From JAVJUV01 sp047314965 (GTDB taxonomy: Bacteria; Pseudomonadota; Alphaproteobacteria; Rhodobacterales; Rhodobacteraceae): 64,000 nt of DNA. The position numbers and the translations under genes are program-made. Below are positions 8,921 to 17,381 of the stretch, piece after piece (the first letter of the stretch is position 1; each line of letters starts with the position of its first letter). Location of the stretch: NCBI RefSeq assembly GCF_047314965.1, contig NZ_JBLBVK010000053.1:1-64000 (forward strand), given 5' to 3'. Below the pieces are notes generated by a model that saw nothing but the letters and a program-made list of their open reading frames with translations, did not search any database and was not told where the DNA came from.

Positions 8921-10804
8921 CTAAGACTTGCCACCTGTCGCAGCTTCGGGCGCGCCGCCACCCTCCAGCACGTCAAGAGCCCGCACCCGAGGTCCGTTAT
9001 CTTCTTCGCCGGATGCCTGGCGCTGCCAGAGGCTTGCATAGCGCCCCCCTTTCGCAAGCAGGGAATCGTGATTGCCTTCTTCGACGATTTCGCCCTTCTC
9101 CAGCACCACGATCCGGTCCGCATCCGCGATGGTCGAGAGGCGATGCGCGATGGTGATCACCGTTCGGCCCTCGCCCATGGCCTTCAGTTCGCCCTGGATC
9201 TCGACCTCGGTCTCGGTATCCAGCGCGCTGGTCGCTTCATCGAGCAGCAGGATGGGCGGGTTCTTCAACAGGGTTCGGGCGATGCCCACACGTTGCTTTT
9301 CGCCACCCGAGAGCTTCAGCCCGCGTTCGCCGACGGCGGTATCATAGCCCTCGGGCAGGCTCTCGATGAAGTCATTGATCTTGGCAGCCCTGGCGGCTTC
9401 CACGATCTCCTCACGGCTGGCTTCGGGGCGACCATAGGCGATGTTGTAGTAGATCGTGTCGTTGAACAGCACCGTGTCCTGCGGCACGACGCCGATCGCC
9501 TCGTGCAGGCTTTCCTGGGTCACGTCGCGCACATCCTGCCCGTCGATTCTGAGCGCCCCTCCGGTCACGTCGTAGAAGCGGAACAGAAGCCGCCCGATGG
9601 TCGACTTCCCCGATCCCGAAGGCCCCACGATCGCCACGGTCTGTCCCGCCGGCACATGCAGCGAGACACCCTTCAGAACCGGCCGCGCGGCATCATATCC
9701 GAAGTGGATGTCGTCAAAGACCACTTCGCCGCCGTTCACCTTCAAAGCCGGCGCGCCGGGCTTGTCCTTCACTTCGGCCGGCTGCTCCAGAAGATCGAAC
9801 ATCTCGCCCATATCGACCAGCGACTGCCGGATCTCGCGATAGACCGTGCCCAGGAAGTTGAGCGGCATGGTGATCTGGATCATATAGGCGTTCACCATGA
9901 CGAAGTCGCCCACCGTCAGTGTCCCGTTCGCCACGCCGACCGCGGCCATGACCATCACGATCACCAGCCCGGCGGTGATCAGGAGCGATTGGCCGAAGTT
10001 CAGGAAGGCCAGCGAATAGGAGGTCTTCAGCGCGGCGGCCACATAGCGTTCCATCGCGCGGTCATAGCGCGCCGCCTCGCGCCGCTCGGCGCCGAAATAC
10101 TTGACGGTCTCGAAGTTCAGCAGGCTGTCGATGGCCTTCTGGTTGGCGTCCGTGTCCTGCTCGTTCATCTCGCGGCGAATCTTCACCCGCCACTCGGTCA
10201 CCTTGAATGTGAACCAGGTGTAGAGCCAGATCGTCACCACGACCACGACCAGGTACCAGATGTCGAAAACGACGGCGAGAACGACGCCGATCATCAGAAG
10301 CTCCAGTACCAGCGGGCCGATCGAGAACAGCAGGAACCGCAGCAGGAACTCCACGCCCTTCACGCCGCGCTCTATGATGCGGGAAAGCCCGCCCGTCTTG
10401 CGGGTGATGTGATAGCGCATGGAGAGCGCATGGATATGCTCGAAGGTCTCCAGAGCCAGCATCCGAAGCGCGCGCTGGCCAACGGCCGCGAAGAACACGT
10501 CGCGCAGCTGCTGAAGACCCACGTTCATCAGCCGTGCCACGCCATAGGCCACTGTCAGCCCGATCGCCCCCAGTCCCAGCGCCCAGGCCGCATCGACGTT
10601 CTCGCCGCCCAGCGCGTCGACGGCGGCCTTGTAGAAGAACGGGTTCGCTACGGCGACGATCTTGGACACCAGAAGCGCGATCATGGCCAGCACAACCTGG
10701 CGTTTCACCCAGGGAAGTTCGTCGGGCCAGAGATAGGGCGCGACCTTGCGGATGGTGCGCCAGCCGCTTCCGCGCTCGGTTCGGGGGGTATGGGTATCGG
10801 TCAT
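8921..10804 (-). CDS. Atm1/HMT1-type ABC exporter (fused permease and ATPase)
   Basis: This is a 627-residue half-transporter with six membrane helices in residues 35-330, followed by a nucleotide-binding domain. Walker A GPSGSGKST is at about 394-402, then a Q-loop (VVPQDTVLF), the signature LSGGEKQR, Walker B ILLLDEATSALD and the H-loop HRLS. The core carries NFETVKYF, a hallmark of the Atm1/ABCB7 group. Bacterial members export glutathione-linked metals or persulfides across the inner membrane, which fits the alphaproteobacterial background. The gene is monocistronic here, convergent with the RND permease. The exact substrate is inferred from the family. Confidence 0.93.
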   Translation of the reverse strand: MTDTHTPRTERGSGWRTIRKVAPYLWPDELPWVKRQVVLAMIALLVSKIVAVANPFFYKAAVDALGGENVDAAWALGLGAIGLTVAYGVARLMNVGLQQLRDVFFAAVGQRALRMLALETFEHIHALSMRYHITRKTGGLSRIIERGVKGVEFLLRFLLFSIGPLVLELLMIGVVLAVVFDIWYLVVVVVTIWLYTWFTFKVTEWRVKIRREMNEQDTDANQKAIDSLLNFETVKYFGAERREAARYDRAMERYVAAALKTSYSLAFLNFGQSLLITAGLVIVMVMAAVGVANGTLTVGDFVMVNAYMIQITMPLNFLGTVYREIRQSLVDMGEMFDLLEQPAEVKDKPGAPALKVNGGEVVFDDIHFGYDAARPVLKGVSLHVPAGQTVAIVGPSGSGKSTIGRLLFRFYDVTGGALRIDGQDVRDVTQESLHEAIGVVPQDTVLFNDTIYYNIAYGRPEASREEIVEAARAAKINDFIESLPEGYDTAVGERGLKLSGGEKQRVGIARTLLKNPPILLLDEATSALDTETEVEIQGELKAMGEGRTVITIAHRLSTIADADRIVVLEKGEIVEEGNHDSLLAKGGRYASLWQRQASGEEDNGPRVRALDVLEGGGAPEAATGGKS

Positions 10805-10850
10805 CGGAGGCTAGTTAAGACCAACATGCGGAAATGACCAGAAGCCACGT

Positions 10851-10904
10851 CTTCTTCCTGGCGCAAATACGGCGGGGAGGTCCGGAGGGGCAGCGCCCCT
10901 CCGG
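10851..10904 (+). repeat. Dispersed repeat, copy 2, joined to a perfect GC-rich hairpin
   Basis: Bases 10851-10880 repeat the motif found inverted at 1-30 (TTCTTCCTGG-N3-AAATACGGCGGGGAG). Immediately after it, 10882-10891 and 10895-10904 form a perfect 10-bp stem around a 3-base loop (CCGGAGGGGC / GCCCCTCCGG). It lies between the LysM gene (stop at 10937) and the start of the ABC exporter. The hairpin has no T-run in either direction, so it is not an obvious intrinsic terminator, but it may still act on the 3' end of the LysM transcript. Confidence 0.6.
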
Positions 10905-10936
10905 CGCGTCGGCGCGGGCGCAGCCCGCGGCGAAAC

Positions 10937-12355
10937 TCAATCCGGAACGCTGAAAATCTGGCCCGGATAGATCAGGTCGGGGTTCCGTATACGGTCGGTA
11001 TTGGCCTCGAAAACCCGCACATAAAGGACCCCTTCACCGTATTTCTCGCGTGCGATCCCCCAAAGCGTATTGCCCGGCTGAACAGTGATCAGCGAGACCG
11101 GGGCAAGCGATGTCGCCGGCGCGGCGTCCAGCGCCTTGATCGCCTCGACGGATTCGCGCCGGAACGGCGTCTCTGCGCGACTGACGACGCGGCCTTCGTC
11201 GTTCAGTTCGTCCACGCGCAGCGTGTAGGTTCCTGTATCGACGTCCGGCAGGTCGGTGCGCCACTGGCCATCTGCGCCGATCTCGACATCGACCAGCGGC
11301 TGATTGTCGAGATAAACGCGCACGCTCGACGTTCCGGTGGCGCGGCCGGCCAGAGCCACCTCCCCCGCCGCATCGTAACTGATCGAGTCGATCGAGACGT
11401 TGCTCATCGCCCGGGGCTGGTCGCCCGCGTTCTGCAGGACCCGCACGCCGGTCTCGTCGGCCAGAAGCACCGTCGGGGCCGCCGGCGGCACTGGCGCGGA
11501 CTGCGGGGCAGTCGCCGGGTCGGAGGCGGCGGGTGTCATCACCACTTCGGGTTGGGCCGCATCGCCGGAGACGCCTTCCGCAGGGGGCTCGTCGCCGGTC
11601 CCCGCCACGTCTTCCGCGGCCTGCCCTTCGGGTTCCGGCCCGGCTCCTTCCGCCGCTGGCGTGGCCGCCTCTTCAGTGGCCGAGCTTTCCGTGCTCTGCC
11701 CTTCGGGCTCCGCCTCCGCCACCACCAGTGGAGCAAGCGGGGGAACCGGCGCCAGGATCACATTGGCGTCGGCCTCCAAGATCGACCCGTCCGACCGTTC
11801 CTCGGTCATGGTGAGAACCCGCGGGGTATCGGACGCCCCGACGTCGGCGAACATCACGAAATTCCCGCTGGCATCGGCATCGGCGCTTGCCACAAGCGCA
11901 CCGTCGAGGAACAGGCGCACCACGGCACCCGGCGCGGCGCGTCCGGCGATCAGTGTCGAGCCGCCCGGCTCCACCCTTACGATATCGAACTCGGCACGGG
12001 AAACGGGCGCTGCGCCTTCCGGAGCCGCTTCGGCCCCGGCGGCGGCGTCATCCGCCGGCACTGCGTCTGTCCCGTCCGACGGAACGGTTTCCGGCGCGAT
12101 CGCGGTGACGTCTTCTGTGGGGGCTTCGCCGGCTTCGGGAGCGGTCTCGACCGCCGCTTCGGCCGTTTCCGATGCGCTCTCGGCCTGCGCGGGCGCCTCT
12201 GCGGGCGCAACGGTTTGGCCGGGCACTTCCGCCGGCGCCGCGGGAACGGCAACCTCCCCGGTTTCGGGAGCACCGAAAGGGCGAAGGAAAACCAATACGG
12301 CCCCTATGACCAACACGATGGCCAAGGCAGCCCAAAGTCTAGCACGCGACGTCAC
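10937..12355 (-). CDS. Membrane-anchored LysM protein with a long acidic Ala/Pro-rich linker
   Basis: This protein of 472 residues starts at a GTG with an upstream GGAG. A single hydrophobic anchor follows (RLWAALAIVLVIGAVLVFL), then a very Ala/Glu/Pro-rich segment that is probably unstructured. Two Ig-like or carboxypeptidase-regulatory-like beta repeats come next, each containing a VRLFLDGALV or VRVYLDNQPL strand. The last 47 residues form a LysM peptidoglycan-binding domain (PGNTLWGIAREKYG to IYPGQIFSVPD). It is probably tethered in the inner membrane and touches the cell wall. No catalytic domain is visible. An in-frame TTG at 12403 would add 16 residues ahead of the anchor and is not favoured. 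Confidence 0.85.
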   Translation of the reverse strand: MTSRARLWAALAIVLVIGAVLVFLRPFGAPETGEVAVPAAPAEVPGQTVAPAEAPAQAESASETAEAAVETAPEAGEAPTEDVTAIAPETVPSDGTDAVPADDAAAGAEAAPEGAAPVSRAEFDIVRVEPGGSTLIAGRAAPGAVVRLFLDGALVASADADASGNFVMFADVGASDTPRVLTMTEERSDGSILEADANVILAPVPPLAPLVVAEAEPEGQSTESSATEEAATPAAEGAGPEPEGQAAEDVAGTGDEPPAEGVSGDAAQPEVVMTPAASDPATAPQSAPVPPAAPTVLLADETGVRVLQNAGDQPRAMSNVSIDSISYDAAGEVALAGRATGTSSVRVYLDNQPLVDVEIGADGQWRTDLPDVDTGTYTLRVDELNDEGRVVSRAETPFRRESVEAIKALDAAPATSLAPVSLITVQPGNTLWGIAREKYGEGVLYVRVFEANTDRIRNPDLIYPGQIFSVPD

Positions 12356-12613
12356 GATCCGGTCTTCTCCAAAAGGCAGCTTCCCCGAAAAACCCCAGGC
12401 CAAGACCCGGCCAGAGCTTGGCGGACCTTATCAACACCCAGAAGCAGGGTCAAAACGCTTTCATGCAAGGCAATTCTGCCTTTTCCTCATGCAAAGTCGC
12501 ACGCTTCACCCGGCTGGCACGATCCTTCCGGCGCCGAAAACGACGATTGCTTGAGCCTCCCGCCCGCGCGATCTACACCCGTGGGCAAGGCATCACGAGC
12601 AAAGGTTCCTCCC

Positions 12614-13171
12614 ATGTCCCAAGCCAGTTTCTCGCTTTGCGTCTATTGCGGCTCGCGGCCGGGAGCAGACCCGGCCTACATGGAGGCGGCCTCCGAACTT
12701 GGCCGTATCATTGCCACCGAGGGCTGGCGGCTGGTCTATGGCGCGGGCGATGTCGGAATGATGGGAGCGGTGGCCGAGGCCGCCGTGAATGCGGGTGCCG
12801 CAACGCTGGGCGTCATACCGACCCATCTTCTCGATGCCGAAGCTCCGCGCGGGATTTTCGGCGACCGGATCATCACCGAGACAATGCACGAGCGGAAGAA
12901 GGTGATGTTCATGAATGCCGACGCCGTCGCGGTTCTGCCCGGCGGTGCAGGCTCGCTGGACGAGTTCTTCGAGGTGCTGACCTGGGCGCAGATCGGACTT
13001 CACGGCAAGCCGCTCTACCTTGTCGACGTGAACGGCTACTGGCAGCCCCTGATCGCCCTCGTGGACCATGTGATCGCAGAGGGCTTTGCCGGCCCTGGTC
13101 TGAGGTCTCTGTTTCAGCCGGTTCCCGGCGTGGCGGCGCTGGCCGCCGCGCTTCGCGCCGCACGGTCCTGA
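12614..13171 (+). CDS. LOG-family protein (TIGR00730, cytokinin-riboside 5'-phosphate phosphoribohydrolase type)
   Basis: This 185-residue Rossmann-like protein carries the LOG signature PGGAGSLDEFFE in place of the usual PGGxGTxxE, preceded by MHERKKVMFMNADA, also typical of the family. LOG enzymes cleave nucleoside 5'-monophosphates to base and ribose 5-phosphate. In bacteria the physiological substrate is often unknown, so the annotation is by family. The ATG at 12614 follows the ribosome-binding-like AAAGGTTCC and gives a normal family length; reading further upstream would run through the antisense of the LysM gene. Its 3' end overlaps that of the RarD-like gene by 58 bases, tail to tail. 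Confidence 0.9.
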   Translation: MSQASFSLCVYCGSRPGADPAYMEAASELGRIIATEGWRLVYGAGDVGMMGAVAEAAVNAGAATLGVIPTHLLDAEAPRGIFGDRIITETMHERKKVMFMNADAVAVLPGGAGSLDEFFEVLTWAQIGLHGKPLYLVDVNGYWQPLIALVDHVIAEGFAGPGLRSLFQPVPGVAALAAALRAARS

Positions 13172-14031
13172 GACAAGGCGCTCCAGGAGTAGATCGCAAG
13201 CCCTGCCCAGATCAGGGGAAACGCGACGGCGTGAGAAAGCCCCATGGGTTCGGAAAGGACAACCGCTGCGAGCAGGAACTGGATGGACGGGTTCATGTAC
13301 TGCAGCAGACCGACCGTGGCGAGCCGCACGCGCTTTGCCGCAAAGGAAAAGAGGATGAGCGGCACAGCGGTCATCGGCCCGCTCAGCACGAGAAGGACCC
13401 AGGTTTTCGCGTCCGTCGGCAGCGCTTCCGCGAAGAACATCAGCCAGATGAACGCCAAGGGCGACAGCACGAGCACCTCGGCCGTCACCGAGACGACCGG
13501 GCCCGTCGAGACACGCTTCTTGAGAACGCCGTAAACCCCGAAAGTCGAGGCAAGCACGAGACTGATCCACGGCGCTGTCCCGAGCCCGCCGGTCAGCACC
13601 AGCACCGCCACGAGGGCCATCCCCACCGCCAGCCATTGCACGCCCGACAACCGCTCGCCGAAGACGATCATGCCCAGAAGCACCGAGACCAGCGGATAGA
13701 TGTAGTACCCAAGGCTCGTCTCGGTCACGCGGTCGATCTGGATCGCGTAGATGAACAGGAACCAGTTAACCGAGATCAGAAGCGCGGCCAGAACGATCCA
13801 GAGGGTCTGGCGCCTGTCGGCCAGGGCGGCGCCCAGCGCCGGAAGGCGCCTCTGCAGACCAAGGACGACCACGAAGAACACCACCGACCAGATTGTACGC
13901 TGTGCAAGGATGTCGGCGGGCGAGACATGGCCGAGCAGCCGGTAGAACAGCGGCGAAAGCCCCCAGATCAGACAGGCGCCGATCATGGCCAGTACGCCCG
14001 CCCGGGCGTTCTTTCGGGCTTTATCGCTCAT
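13114..14031 (-). CDS. rarD: RarD-like EamA/DMT-family permease
   Basis: The 305-residue inner-membrane protein has about ten hydrophobic helices, two EamA halves and the RarD-type landmarks GLSPLFYRLLGHVSP, TETSLGYYIYPLV and LLQYMNPSIQFLLA. RarD members are predicted drug/metabolite transporters with unknown physiological substrates. The final 20 residues are an Ala-rich tail encoded within the stretch that overlaps the LOG gene; the overlap may simply reflect a late stop codon. No operon partner is obvious. Confidence 0.88.
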   Translation of the reverse strand: MSDKARKNARAGVLAMIGACLIWGLSPLFYRLLGHVSPADILAQRTIWSVVFFVVVLGLQRRLPALGAALADRRQTLWIVLAALLISVNWFLFIYAIQIDRVTETSLGYYIYPLVSVLLGMIVFGERLSGVQWLAVGMALVAVLVLTGGLGTAPWISLVLASTFGVYGVLKKRVSTGPVVSVTAEVLVLSPLAFIWLMFFAEALPTDAKTWVLLVLSGPMTAVPLILFSFAAKRVRLATVGLLQYMNPSIQFLLAAVVLSEPMGLSHAVAFPLIWAGLAIYSWSALSQDRAARSAAASAATPGTG

Positions 14032-14131
14032 GGAGCCTCTTCAGGAGTGCAAAAGCGGTGCCGACATGCACAGGCGCTTTCCTGTGTTTCTCTGCCTCTG
14101 GCGGTGTGAGGTCAAGTGAATGGCCTCGGAT

Positions 14132-14629
14132 TCAGCCTTTCAATCCGGCCAGAATCTCGTCGAGGATGTCCATGCCCATGCCCCAGCCCTGTCCCAGCCC
14201 CTCGAGCGCTCCGGCAAAGAACGCCCGTTCCTCTTCGCTGGCCTCGTGAGGTGTCCAGACGAGGCGCATGTCGGTTCCGCCGTCCGGCGCCGGGGTGAAG
14301 GTGATCTCGGTATGCATGACGCGGGGCCAGTCCGGCATCTTCGGATTGACGATGGTTTTCCAGTCCGCATCGGTCATCGATTGCAGGAAGACGAGTCGCG
14401 AGGGCGCAACGGTTTCGATGTAATCAGCCCTCTGGAAAGCCGACCAGCCGTCGCCCTTCATCTCGACCAGCCAGCTGCCGCCGGGCGCAAGCTCGTTGGC
14501 ATGAACGACAGTTTCGACCCCCGGTCCGTACCAGCGGGACTGGTGTTTCTCGTCGGTCCAGGCTTCCCAGACCAGGTCCGGCGAGGCATCGAAGCGGCGC
14601 TCCAGAATGAATTGGGTCTTGTCGCTCAT
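14132..14629 (-). CDS. SRPBCC/AHSA1-domain protein
   Basis: A small 165-residue START-like fold protein: it opens with FILERRFDASPDLVWEAWTD and continues RWYGPGVETVVHANELAPGGSW, a pattern typical of the AHSA1/ATPase-activator-like SRPBCC group. These proteins bind hydrophobic ligands, and the function of stand-alone bacterial members is usually unknown. The ATG at 14629 is chosen because a GGAGG lies six bases upstream; an in-frame ATG at 14650 lacks such a site. It is a single-gene unit between the RarD-like and LysR genes. Confidence 0.88.
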   Translation of the reverse strand: MSDKTQFILERRFDASPDLVWEAWTDEKHQSRWYGPGVETVVHANELAPGGSWLVEMKGDGWSAFQRADYIETVAPSRLVFLQSMTDADWKTIVNPKMPDWPRVMHTEITFTPAPDGGTDMRLVWTPHEASEEERAFFAGALEGLGQGWGMGMDILDEILAGLKG

Positions 14630-14725
14630 GAATGACCTCCACTCGGGCACGCGTTGACTGGGCGACCGGCGATCGCTCCGGCCTGCGCCAGTTGAGGCCC
14701 TCTGGCACGGATGGTCAAGGTCGCG

Positions 14726-15637
14726 CTACTCGGCGACATGCATCTTCGGAAGAGCGCTGCCGTGGGCAAGGCTTTCGCCGTGAATCCAGTCGGCGAAGCT
14801 GCGGATCATGGGATCGTCGGCCCGGTGGAGCGGATAGGCCACCGAATAGATCACGATCGGCATCGTCACATGGTCGAAGAGCCGAACCAGCCGTCCCGAC
14901 GCCACAGTGTCGCGAACGACCGCGTCGTAGGCCAAAGACACACCCTGCCCCTGCTCCGCCGCCGTTGTCGCGAACTCGCAATTCGGGAATGTCGGTCCAA
15001 GCGGCATCCGGGGCGGCACGACGCCCGCGATACGGAACCATTCCGCCCAGGCGTCCATCACCTCGTCATGCATCAGCGTGGCCCGCAACAGATCGCTCGG
15101 GCGCTCGATGGCTTCGCGAGCGGCATAATCGGGGTGAGCGACCGGGTAGCGGGCGGATTGCATCAGAGGGTCGACCCGGACGCCGTCCACGGGTTCGTCA
15201 CCCCAGTGGATGACCACGTCCGCATCGTTCGTGGCGAAATCGGTGGACGGAGCGCCTTCGGACACGCGCAGCCGGATTTGCCTGCCGAACGGCAGGCGGT
15301 CGAGACGGGGCACCATCCAGCGCGCCGCGAAACCGGGCGTGGTGAGAACGCGGAGCTGCCGGTCATCGGATGGCGAGACGCGGGCCGTGCTGGCCTCGAA
15401 TGCATCGAGCAGATGTGTAAGCCGGGGCGCATAGGTCTGTCCCGTCAGCGTCAGCCGCAACCTGTTTCCGTCGCGCTCGAACAGCTTTGTGTCGAGGTAC
15501 TCTTCCAGCGACCGGACCTGATGGCTGACCGCCGAGGGGCTGAGGCACAGCTCGTCAGCAGCGATCTTGAAACTTCCGTGCCGGGCCGCGGCCTCGAAGG
15601 CGCGGACGGCAGCAAAGGGTGGCAGCTTCCGGGCCAT
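14726..15637 (-). CDS. LysR-family regulator, GcvA-like
   Basis: This is a 303-residue LysR-type transcriptional regulator. Its winged HTH covers residues 5-64 (LPPFAAVRAFEAAARHGSFK, SPSAVSHQVRSLEE), followed by the periplasmic-binding-protein-like effector domain. The PPFAAVRAFEAAAR opening is characteristic of the GcvA/AmpR subgroup. The ATG at 15637 is preferred over an in-frame TTG at 15673. It is divergent from a secreted HExxH protein gene with about 105 bases between, which makes that neighbour the natural candidate target. The effector is unknown. Confidence 0.9.
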   Translation of the reverse strand: MARKLPPFAAVRAFEAAARHGSFKIAADELCLSPSAVSHQVRSLEEYLDTKLFERDGNRLRLTLTGQTYAPRLTHLLDAFEASTARVSPSDDRQLRVLTTPGFAARWMVPRLDRLPFGRQIRLRVSEGAPSTDFATNDADVVIHWGDEPVDGVRVDPLMQSARYPVAHPDYAAREAIERPSDLLRATLMHDEVMDAWAEWFRIAGVVPPRMPLGPTFPNCEFATTAAEQGQGVSLAYDAVVRDTVASGRLVRLFDHVTMPIVIYSVAYPLHRADDPMIRSFADWIHGESLAHGSALPKMHVAE

Positions 15638-15641
15638 TGCG

Positions 15642-15658
15642 GATGAATTCCTTTCATC
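15642..15658. promoter_or_regulatory. Dyad with a T-N11-A core upstream of the LysR gene
   Basis: GATGAA and TTCATC face each other across five bases; the centre reads T-N11-A, the LysR-box geometry. It ends only five bases before the LysR start codon, so binding there could repress its own gene. The target site for the divergent gene would lie further right and is not evident. Family-based inference only. Confidence 0.4.
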
Positions 15659-15743
15659 TGCAGTTGAAAACAAGCCTTTTGCGGCAACGCTGACCCCATC
15701 CTAGCATCACTCCAGACAATCTCAAAACCGAAGGGTCTTCCTC

Positions 15744-16244
15744 ATGCGCCGCATGTTCCGCGTCAGCCTCGCGCTGGCCGTCCTCTCCCTTGTTGCCTTC
15801 TCCCAGCCCGGACAGGCCGGTTCTGCCTCCCTGCCCGAACTGATCGAGGAACTGGAAAGCTGGCTGGACACGAACAGCCCGTGGCCACGCCGCGAGACAC
15901 CGCCCGCCATTCGCATGCTACCGCCGTCACTTGCCGCGGGTCAGTACGGCTCGGCAGGTTACGCAGGCGGCAGACTGCGCGCCTTCTACGACGGTGGAAC
16001 GGACACGATCACGCTGGTCAGCCCCTGGGACATTCGCGATCCCGCTGACCAGAGCGTCCTCCTGCACGAACTGGCCCACCACCGCCAGGCGCCACACCAC
16101 TGGTATTGCGCCGGGGCGCAGGAGCTTCCAGCCTACCGCCTGCAGGCCGCATGGGCCGAGGAAAACGGGGCCATGGTCTCGATCAACTGGATGGCCGCCG
16201 TCATGGAGTCCGGTTGCACCCGCCGGGACATTCACCCTGACTGA
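15744..16244 (+). CDS. Secreted DUF6647-like protein with an HExxH motif
   Basis: The 166-residue product begins with a clear signal peptide (RVSLALAVLSLVAFSQPGQA) and should be periplasmic. HELAHH at residues 108-113 is a zincin-type zinc-binding motif, with H108 and H112 as ligands and E109 as general base. Two cysteines downstream (about residues 126 and 158) could form a disulfide. It resembles the small DUF6647 proteins of Rhodobacteraceae, whose function is unknown; a peptidase activity is only suggested by the motif. It is transcribed divergently from the LysR regulator and ends ahead of a shared bidirectional terminator. Confidence 0.8.
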   Translation: MRRMFRVSLALAVLSLVAFSQPGQAGSASLPELIEELESWLDTNSPWPRRETPPAIRMLPPSLAAGQYGSAGYAGGRLRAFYDGGTDTITLVSPWDIRDPADQSVLLHELAHHRQAPHHWYCAGAQELPAYRLQAAWAEENGAMVSINWMAAVMESGCTRRDIHPD

Positions 16245-16268
16245 ACCGGCATCGCCGGCGGACATGGA

Positions 16269-16302
16269 AAAGGCCTGCCGGCTACACCGCCGGCAGGCCT
16301 TT
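16269..16302. terminator. Bidirectional terminator hairpin
   Basis: A perfect 14-bp stem (AAAGGCCTGCCGGC / GCCGGCAGGCCTTT) with a 6-base loop lies between the convergent DUF6647-like and sodB genes. The A- and T-ended arms give short U-runs in both directions. Confidence 0.85.
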
Positions 16303-16326
16303 CATTCTCAATCCGACTGTGGCCGC

Positions 16327-16926
16327 TTACATCCGCGAGGCCACGTTCTCCCAGTTGACGAGGTTGTCGAGGAAGTTCGTCAGGTAGGCGGGACGCTTGT
16401 TGCGGAAGTCGATGTAGTAGGAGTGCTCCCATACGTCACAACCCAGAAGCGCAGTCTGGCCGAAGCAGAGCGGGTTCACGCCGTTCTCGGTCTTGGTGAC
16501 CGCCAGCGAACCGTCGGCGTTCTTGACCAGCCAGGCCCAGCCCGAACCGAACTGGCCGGCGCCAGCCGCGGAAAACTGCGACTTGAACTCGTCGACCGAA
16601 CCGAAGCTTTCGGTCAGCGCCTTCTCCAGGTCGCCCGGCATCTTGCTGTCGCCCGGCCCCATCATCTCCCAGAACTGGTTGTGGTTCCAAAGCTGGCTGA
16701 TGTTGTTGAAGATGCCGTTCTGCGCGACGGCGGTCTTGTTGTAAGTGCCGACAATGATCTCTTCGAGAGACTTGTTCGCCCACTCGGTGCCTTCGATCAG
16801 CTTGTTGCCGTTGTCGACGTAAGCCTTGTGATGCAGGTCGTGGTGATATTCCAGCGTCTCTTTCGACATGCCTTTGGAGGCCAGCGCGTCGTGAGCGTAG
16901 GGAAGATCGGGAAGTTCGAATGCCAT
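16327..16926 (-). CDS. sodB: Iron/manganese superoxide dismutase
   Basis: This 199-residue cytoplasmic enzyme dismutates superoxide. It shows the family ligand pattern: His in LEYHHDLHH (H28), His in LWNHNQFW, and Asp and His in GCDVWEHSYYIDF. GAGQFGSGWAWLV and the aromatic-rich active-site region favour the Fe type, but iron versus manganese (or cambialistic) use cannot be settled by eye. The start at 16926 has an upstream AGGGGGACC. It is monocistronic and ends at a strong bidirectional terminator. Confidence 0.96.
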   Translation of the reverse strand: MAFELPDLPYAHDALASKGMSKETLEYHHDLHHKAYVDNGNKLIEGTEWANKSLEEIIVGTYNKTAVAQNGIFNNISQLWNHNQFWEMMGPGDSKMPGDLEKALTESFGSVDEFKSQFSAAGAGQFGSGWAWLVKNADGSLAVTKTENGVNPLCFGQTALLGCDVWEHSYYIDFRNKRPAYLTNFLDNLVNWENVASRM

Positions 16927-17178
16927 GGGTGGGGTCCCCCTCTGTCTGGTGATCGTTGGTGCATTACCTGAGGCGGGATGGCCTCCGGGTCAAGGCCGTT
17001 CCCGCCAATCAGGCGGTTTGCAGGCCCCGAATCCGCGCCGTTTCTCCACGGAAATCTCTTTCTGACGCGTTTTTTACGCACTTCTTGCGCTTGGATGATC
17101 CGGGTTTGGCGTTCGCCTGACGCCGCCGGGCGAAGCTGGCTTCATCGAAAACGCAGACACCGGACCAGGAGACATGCA

Positions 17179-17379
17179 ATGACCACCATCGCCACACGCG
17201 CTTTCCGCACCTTCCGCTTCCGCTTCAACCCTTTTGCCTACATCCTGCGCCTCGACGCCGCCTATCGCGAGATGCGCAAGTTCAAGGAACTGGACGAGGA
17301 GAGGCTGGCCGACATGGGCCTCACAAAGAAGGACAAGGACCGCGCCTTTCTGCAGCAGTTCGCCGCGCGCGACCGCTGA
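17179..17379 (+). CDS. DUF1127 small protein
   Basis: This 66-residue protein contains the short YjiS/DUF1127 motif near its C-terminus (RLADMGLTKKDKDR), preceded by a basic, aromatic-rich N-terminal helix. Many alphaproteobacteria encode several DUF1127 proteins; some are RNA-binding and some take part in phosphate, carbon or nitrogen metabolism. The ATG at 17179 is preceded by CAGGAGAC. It is convergent with the BTAD/TPR regulator gene, with two bases between the stops. Confidence 0.85.
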   Translation: MTTIATRAFRTFRFRFNPFAYILRLDAAYREMRKFKELDEERLADMGLTKKDKDRAFLQQFAARDR

Positions 17380-17381
17380 AA

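Noticed and set aside
8837..10837. 666-codon open frame opposite the Atm1-like gene
   Set aside because: His/Gln/Arg-rich antisense shadow; the ABC exporter is certain.
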